The position numbers and the translations under genes were made by a program. This document shows positions 58,101 to 64,000 of a stretch of DNA of 64,000 bases, one piece after another. The stretch spans positions 50,225,395 to 50,289,394 of the forward strand of contig NC_088643.1 of NCBI RefSeq assembly GCF_964019385.1, in the 5' to 3' direction. The notes below the pieces were generated by a model that saw nothing but the letters and a program-made list of their open reading frames with translations, searched no databases and was not told where the DNA came from. Positions within the stretch are counted from its first letter, which is position 1. Each line of letters opens with the position of its first letter. The stretch comes from Sycon ciliatum. Taxonomy: Eukaryota > Porifera > Calcarea > Leucosolenida > Sycettidae.

Positions 58101-60210
58101 TGCCAACCGATGATGGTTGTAGCCAGGAGCACTGTTTTCAACACAGCGCGTCCTCCGCCGTGTAACATGCTGTCAACCGATCAACATGACTGTATCAACT
58201 ACTTCAAGTAGTATATGTGTATGTGTGTGCGGGTACAATTACCACAAAAATAATATTTTGAAGCATGTTGCCATGCAGATCCCTAAAGCGTTTGTGGGGC
58301 AACTTCACTGAGCGCTTGCAAATGGTATCTTGATTCCAATTCTATCGTTTTGTGCGCAGACGTTGACATCATTCGTATCGCAAGGGAATCTAATGCGCCT
58401 ACCCATCCAGAGAGCACCAGCAAACAACGGCTCCTTCCACATTCCGGCCTCGTCCTTCACTGCCTTCAACAGCATTGGTGTTCTGCTCGGTACCCCAATT
58501 GTGATCTGCGTCATTTATCCCGGATGGCAGGCCTGGTCCAAAGGCACTCCTCCCAGCCACTTGAAACGCATCACTTTTGGCATGATGCTGGCAATAGTCG
58601 TGCTCATGGCGGCGGCTGCTCTGGAGGTGGAACGTAGGAAGGCGGGCAGGTGGGACGCGCTCACCACCGCGGACCACAGCGCCAATCCACACAGCAAGAT
58701 CCTGAAAGTCTCCAGCCTTCCTATCTACTACCAAGTACCGCAGTACACTCTGTCTGGCCTTTCTGAAGTTTTCATCACAGTGTCTGGTAAGATCCAAGTC
58801 CAGGGACACAGCATGTTTCAGGCATACATGTACTGATATTCCTGCGTGTAGCCCTATTCTTAGAAAGCTCAGTGGGCAGTTGCATTAGTGATAGAAACCA
58901 GTAATGAGGCCCTGGTTTAGGCCTTGACGGATTGTGCTAATATTTTCGTGAAATTATGTTTTTCGCATTGCAGAAAAAATTGCAGAATTATGCTATTTTT
59001 ATGCTAAAAGTTATCATATTATGCCGCATTAGGCTCACATATGCTGCTAATGTATATGATGGTTCTGTGCAAAATAACAGGGGATTTTTTTGTATAGGGC
59101 GTTGTACTGTAGTAGCAAAAGTTCAACGGGGTCAACGCACCGTCCGACATACAATTGTAGCTACGACCGTCACTGAATGTAGTGGACTGGACATCTTATC
59201 AAGGGAGTCGTAAACCTACGACTTCCTGGTTCATCTACTTGCACTTGTAGAACATGTACAACTCAATGGAATTTGATGCGAACACGCGGATTATTCCATT
59301 ATTTATGCGATTCGTATGCAATTTGCCTCGAATTATGCGATTATCGATTTCGGTAGGAATTATGCGAAAAATTATGCTAGCATAATCCGTCAAGCAAGGC
59401 CTACCCTGGTTCGATCTCCAATTCAGTCAACTGTATCAGTTTGAATTAGAGATTTCACTATTGTTGTTTAAAGAATACGAAGTTTCATAACCGGCGGATA
59501 GACAACAATCTAAGATTAAAAACCTCGATGAAGAGGACGAGCTGGATTGATAGTTGCCATTTCTTCAGTGCAATGATGATTTCTGATGAGTGCTGCACGA
59601 AAACTTGTTCGGATCCTTCTTTCACATTTCCATTCTCAGTTCGTTCTCTTTCTTCTATTACTAGTACACCGTTTATCGAAACCCATTATTTCTATTCGTT
59701 GTCATATGTTGAGTAAAGCAACCAAATGTCATTATGGTTCAGCTCTGTCCAGGCAGCCATGATTCCAAGCGATGATAACTAGAGTGCTTTATTTTTACTC
59801 AATATATGTACTACCTTTGCTTACGAAACGAATCCATGTGTACTGTGTGTGCAGCTCTTGAATTCGCATATTCTTGCTCACCACCACGAATGAAGGGAAT
59901 AGCCGTTGGCTTGGTGTATGCGTCCATTGGGCTGTCGTCCATTGTCAGTGTTGGCGCTCTGCTGCTGATTCACGCGCTCCACCCAAGCATGTTCTACGTG
60001 TCTGATCAGCAAGGACAGGTCTACTACTACTATATCGCTCTTGCTGGGATCATGCTCGTTGGCTTGGTCCTGTTCCTAATTGTTTCCAAGCGTTTCAAAC
60101 GCGTCCCAATCTATTCGTCAGCTGGTGCCAGTGGTGGGGTCAATGACTATCGGGCTATCAGTACTACCAGTATGACGGCAAGTCACGTGACTATTTCACA
60201 GTCCGTGTGA
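55129..60210 (+). CDS. SLC15/POT-family transporter, gene B
   Basis: Model: 55,129-55,842, 57,601-57,915, 58,360-58,786, 59,855-60,210, giving 603 residues, close to gene A's 593. The last two introns have clear GT-AG borders and the same phases (0 and 1) and positions as gene A. The first junction is less sure: donor CGG|GTCAGC is weak. The protein shows LLERVGKGGLVVNLVQYL in helix 1 (the ER of ExxER kept, the first Glu absent), LADTLFGHYRVLLVS, LFGLGLAGSTG, FFPRYYWCINVGSMLG, SSLPIYYQVPQYTLSGLSEVF and ALEFAYSCSPPRMKGIAVGL. It is a multi-pass transporter of the peptide/histidine type by family. Convergent with gene C, which is more similar to it than to gene A. Confidence 0.85.
56196..57388 (-). 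mobile_element. 5'-truncated retrotransposon fragment in a gene B intron
   Basis: Flanked by a 14-bp direct repeat TTCTACGTTTGCTT (56,182-56,195 and 57,389-57,402), which reads as a target site duplication. The insert holds the C-terminal coding part and a 3' region on the minus strand. No long poly-A tail is present. Confidence 0.75.
56304..57311 (-). pseudogene. Retroelement C-terminal region, CCHC knuckle plus nuclease-like domain
   Basis: A 335-residue open frame, continuing upstream to the truncation at about 57,388 (LLALPCRLGGMGLINTCDLA). It contains RYGWPLKRLPSACSCGKSFT then VAHALSC (a C-x-C-x8-H-x3-C knuckle), followed by ARLDIGASGVW and RSYFDVRVFNPHAP. A Cys/His knuckle followed by LDI...FDV is reminiscent of the restriction-like endonuclease end of RLE-type non-LTR elements, and similar proteins are common in invertebrate genomes. 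The reverse transcriptase itself is absent, so this is a dead 5'-truncated copy even though the frame is open. Family assignment is tentative. Confidence 0.6.
58091..58177 (-). repeat. Novel interspersed repeat, copy 3 (inverted)
   Basis: On the minus strand: GTTGACAGCATG, GGCGGAGGACGC, GAAAACAGTGCTCC, GGCTACAACC, CGGTTGGCAGAGCCCCGG. It lies in the gene B intron between exons 2 and 3 of the model. Confidence 0.6.
58850..59850. other. Last intron of gene B
   Basis: It contains AT-rich sequence with repeated AATTATGCGA-type motifs (59,280-59,390) but no recognised element or gene. Confidence 0.4.
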
Positions 60211-60801
60211 TGGCCGAATACTAACACTAAGTAACAGTATTGTTTCATATGTCATGACGTCAGTATTCATATGTCATGACGTCAGTATTCAAGTCATTGT
60301 CTAATGATTTCGTTGCAGAGATGCAGGATAAATGGAGGATACTTTGGTTACTGTTGCAATTTGGTTTTTGACAACCAGGCATACCAATTCTCAATGCTAC
60401 TGCTGCCTCTTCTCTTGTTATGATTGTCACTTTTACTCTTGTTCTTGTTGGTGGCGATGGCGGCGGCGTTGTTGCTGCGGACACTCATATCACATCTGAT
60501 TCTGCACCCCAACGCGCCCAGCAATAGATGCTGTTGGCCAATATCAGTTATTCCGGGGTGAACTCCAATGCTAGACATGCCGAAAAATTACCATTTACGA
60601 AAGTGTGCCGATGGTATCAATAATTCAATATGTTTCGGAAATGGGTACTTCATGCAGTTTAAGTCCACTTTCAAAAGTTTGCAATGTTATAGGTAATACT
60701 TTTGGCATATACATGACATGATGTCACATTTTGAAAGATGTTTATTTTAAAGGGGAAGTTAAGGCAAAAATCAAAATTTCACCAGTTGTAGTCTTCGGGG
60801 T

Positions 60802-61560
60802 GCTGAGTCGAATGGTCTTGGTCCGAGAAAGCTGAGACGCTCCCTTCCTACTTGAATCCCAATCAAACTCGCGCACTTCCACCGAAACTGGGTGACTGCG
60901 CCCTACTAGATGGGGATTTGTATGCAAAATGTCACTAAAAGCGCCATTTCGCTCTTATAAAAGCACGGATGACCGCGATTGGCCCATATGTTGTAGTCTT
61001 TTGGACGCTGAGTCGATTGGTTTTGGTCCGAAAAGGCTGCGATGTAGCGTTCCTCCTTTATTCCCAATCGAACATGGTTGAACAAGCGGTCACGTGCTCC
61101 TGGGTGCCCAAATCACCTGGTCACCACGCCAGCAGGCGACAACTTTCACACCAAGGTTCAACTCGAGTTCAACTCGAGTGACAGGAGTGCACCCAAAAAA
61201 GGTCAAACAGGCTAGTAAGTTGTACCCTGCAGGCACGGTGACCAGGTGACTGGTGTACGCAGGAGCACGTGACCTCTTGTTCAACCATGTTCGATTGGGA
61301 ATAAAGGAGGAGCGCTGCATCGCAGCCTTTTCGGACCAAAACCAGTCGACTCAGCGTCCAAAAGACTACAACATATGGGCCAATCGCGGTCATCCGTGCT
61401 TTTATAAGAACGAAATGGCGCTTTTAGTGACATTTTGCATACAAATCCCCATCTAGTAGGGCGCAGTCACCCAGTTTCGGTGGAAGTGCGCAAGTTCGAT
61501 TGGGATTCAAGTAGGAAGGGAGCGTCTCAGCTTCCTCGGACCACGACCATTCGACTCAGC
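60802..61560. mobile_element. Fold-back element between convergent genes B and C
   Basis: The left arm 60,802-61,140 is repeated inverted at 61,222-61,560 (GCTGAGTCGAATGGTC... answered by ...GACCATTCGACTCAGC). Each arm itself contains two related direct repeats of GCTGAGTCGA..GGT.TTGGTCCGA. A TATAAAAG motif and its mirror lie inside (about 60,955 and 61,400). Open frames on both strands are a consequence of the palindrome. No transposase. Confidence 0.85.
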
Positions 61561-61900
61561 AATAGGAGAAATGCATGAGCAGATACATGCACATAAATAC
61601 CATTCAAGGCCGTTTACCATCATGCAACCAGTTGCAAGCAATCAAGTGCATGATGGAAGGTGGATCTACTAGAACCAATGATACTAGCAATAGAAACACC
61701 CCATGAGTGAGATCACCGATGAGGCTAACACATCTGTCGGTAAATGAGAATGTAAACGAAAAATACGCATTCTCTCCATTGTTTTTGCACGGAAATCTGC
61801 CTAGATATCATCGACGGGCCTACCCAAAGCAAGAATAAAAATGGCAAAACCGTTACACGTCATATTATGGGGTGTGTAGTATGTAGTGTGTTCTCGGGGA

Positions 61901-63258
61901 CTATGCTGAAAAGCTGCTGTTCGAATTTACAACAGTGCTAAACGTTGTCTGGGGAGTCACAGACTGAGACGTTGCCAGGTTCTCTGAATAGATGGGGGCT
62001 CGTTTGATACGTCTGGAGATGATTTGAAATATTGCCAAGCCGACCAGCATGACACAGCCGAGTGTCAAGAAGAAATAGTGCACTTCTCCTTGCTGGTTGC
62101 TCATGTAGAAAATGCTCCACTGGAATTTTTGAATTAGCCACAAAATTCCAACACTGACGCAGGATGACAGGCCGATAGATGCATAGACCAGACCCACGGC
62201 AATGCCTTTCATTCTGGTAGGCGACCGAGAGTATGCAAACTCCAAAGCTGAACATCAACCACACCGCAAGATCGAGTGTACAAACAAAATGAAAGTGCAC
62301 CCGGGTAACATCTGCTGAGAATGATGTGTTGGCAGATTGCCTTTCCGAATGTGCATAATTTACTCACGACGTGGAGCAACACAATCACATGAGAAACAGC
62401 AGAAAGTGGATCATGGCCCAGTTATAATTATTATTATCTTAATTAAACTCGGATACTGAGCCATTAATAACATTTCGTGTAAAATCCGCACATTTTCTGA
62501 CTGCTTATTATCTTGTTACAGTCGTGGATAATTGCTTCATATCTCATTCCCATGTGTTTTTCTTCTATACCATAACATATTTTTCTCCTTTTTCAGTCCC
62601 TTAGACTTGTGAAATATATTTATGGACTCAGATGGAGAGCCAAGGTTTAATTTATACAAAAGAGAAAGACCATGGGGAAATAGGTATAGCGTAACTTGTA
62701 GTTCCTCGGTCTTTCTCTTTTGTATAAATATAGTTATCATAGTCTATTTTACTACAACTTGACAGCACCTGACGCATCATTTTGAGCCATTGGCGAGATA
62801 TTTTTTAAGCAATGACACACAAAAAGGAAAAGCTCACCTGACACTGTGATGAATGCCTCAGAGATTCCCGACAACGCGTACTGCGGGATCTGGTAGAATA
62901 TTTTGAGACTTGAAACAGTCAGGGTGATATTGGGATTGTCGTGGTCGGACACCACCGCCGAGTTCCACCTGCCATCCTGCCTTCTCTCCGCCTCGAGAAC
63001 AGTGGCTGCTGCAATTGCCAGGACTGCAATCACCATGCCGACCGTGATGCGTTGGAAGTGACTCGGGGGCGTGCCCCTGCAGTACGATTGCCAGCGAGGG
63101 TAGACAACATAGCTAGCCAGTGGAATGCCGAAGAGGACACCGAGGCCATTGAAGACCGTAAAGAAAGAAGCCGGAATGTAGAAGGAGCTGTGATTTGCAG
63201 TTGCTCTCGGTATCGGTAGGGTCATGAGATTTCCCTGAGATACAAAGGATGTCATGGT
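61901..63258 (-). CDS. SLC15/POT-family transporter, gene C (last two exons)
   Basis: Exons 63,258-62,838 and 62,247-61,901, phases 0 and 1 as in genes A and B. They encode TMTSFVSQGNLMTLPIPRAT, FFTVFNGLGVLFGIPLASYV, SSLKIFYQIPQYALSGISEA and ALEFAYSRSPTRMKGIAVGL, that is, the C-terminal transmembrane helices. Identity to gene B is high. The 5' exon(s) are not found in the remaining 740 bases to the window edge, so the gene continues beyond 64,000 or is partial. Predicted function as for genes A and B. Confidence 0.85.
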
Positions 63259-63300
63259 CTGAGCACACAGGAAACACAGCACATACTTATTTGCCCACAT

Positions 63301-64000
63301 AGTTCAAGTACCTTCTAGCAACACTTCGGAAGGGGAAACGCTATTTCATTGGTTGGAACAAGAGAGTTCTAACCTTGGATTTTGTTCATGGATTCTTGTG
63401 GCCAGTTTCTACGGATTCTTGTGGCCAGTTTCTACGGATTCTTGTGGCCAGTTTGTACTTTAATATTGACTCCTCATGGTGTACAGTACTGTCAGTCGCC
63501 GAAGAACGGGGGGAGGGGGGGGGGTGTCAGCCTCCTAGCCTAGACCGTTCTTACTTTCATGTATTACAGTCTACTCGCAGTTCAGTCACTGTGTATACCA
63601 GGGAGTAGTAAAATACAGGGAGGTGACACGAGCATGTACGGCCGGTTTGACGATTGCCTCAGCACCGTTTTCACCCGGCGGGTGAGATTGGGGTACTATG
63701 GGTACCGAAGTGTGTAGACACGCGCGCGGATCAGGATTCTCTTGATCAGGGAGTAGTAAAATACCTACCGCCAAAGAGACTCCTACTGCAGCCCGTAGAA
63801 ACTCAGCGCTGAGAATTTCCCACAATTGTCTGCCTTCACAAAGTTTGGTAGTCGACCAAACTACCACTATGTCAGGATAGAAGTCCAGCAAGAGTGGTAT
63901 CACTTTGGGAGATATCCCTGCGTGCCGTAGATTTTTCCTGTGTCGATACAAGCTGTTTACGACGACGTAGCCCGCATTTCAATCCTTGACAAACTTAGGA
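63301..64000. other. Presumed intron of gene C
   Basis: It contains three tandem copies of GGATTCTTGTGGCCAGTTT (63,391-63,452), a G-rich tract (63,508-63,523) and a repeated GGGAGTAGTAAAATAC (63,600 and 63,749). No POT exon 1 was recognised. Confidence 0.45.

Noticed and set aside
60969-61393. Two opposite frames encoding the same 70-76 residue protein
   Set aside because: Caused by the palindromic arms of the fold-back element.

Overview
The window is eukaryotic and metazoan: spliced genes with GT-AG introns in consistent phase, a C-type lectin receptor, a laminin-G/EGF transmembrane receptor, three SLC15 (POT) transporter genes, non-LTR retrotransposons, MITE-like elements and long (GT)n tracts. 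No mitochondrial or rRNA marker fixes the species. An invertebrate, perhaps a sponge or other early-branching animal, is my low-confidence guess.

Region 1 (1 to about 20,273) is a giant imperfect inverted repeat. The left arm (1-6690) and right arm (10,510-20,273) are nearly identical in reverse complement and are separated by a spacer of about 3.8 kb full of small palindromic elements. The left end lies beyond the window. The arms acquired different insertions, so each arm gives the empty site for insertions in the other: (a) a 2.8 kb element with TAGAGAGG ends in the left arm; (b) a 2.1 kb TA-flanked element in the right arm that carries three copies of a 479-bp tandem repeat, each with a complete type I hammerhead ribozyme; (c) an intact 4 kb non-LTR retrotransposon in the right arm, inserted exactly inside a (GT)n microsatellite. 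Both arms also carry nested 5'-truncated LINE tails that end in the same hairpin.

Region 2 (20,614-30,098, +) is a C-type lectin receptor gene with five phase-consistent exons (lectin domain, Ser/Thr stalk, transmembrane exon, two cytoplasmic exons). Its tail is tyrosine-rich and ends in a canonical ITAM. Its introns hold a twin-primed LINE copy and SINE-like repeats. A decayed paralogous tail lies at 35,832-36,560 on the other strand, beyond a CR1/L2-like LINE relic (32,545-34,625).

Region 3 (37-41 kb) is repeat-rich and contains SAP-like and THAP-like relics and fold-back elements.

Region 4 (41,157-63,258) holds the host genes: SLC15-like gene A (-), a 1164-residue neurexin/Caspr-like receptor gene (-), then divergently SLC15-like gene B (+), and convergently the last two exons of SLC15-like gene C (-), which runs off the right edge. 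In gene A a 54-bp minisatellite has copied the exon 1 splice donor four times in frame. Gene B has a retroelement-bearing intron where gene A has none.

The strongest candidates for an undescribed system are the hammerhead-ribozyme satellite and the microsatellite-targeting LINE family with a conserved 3' hairpin.
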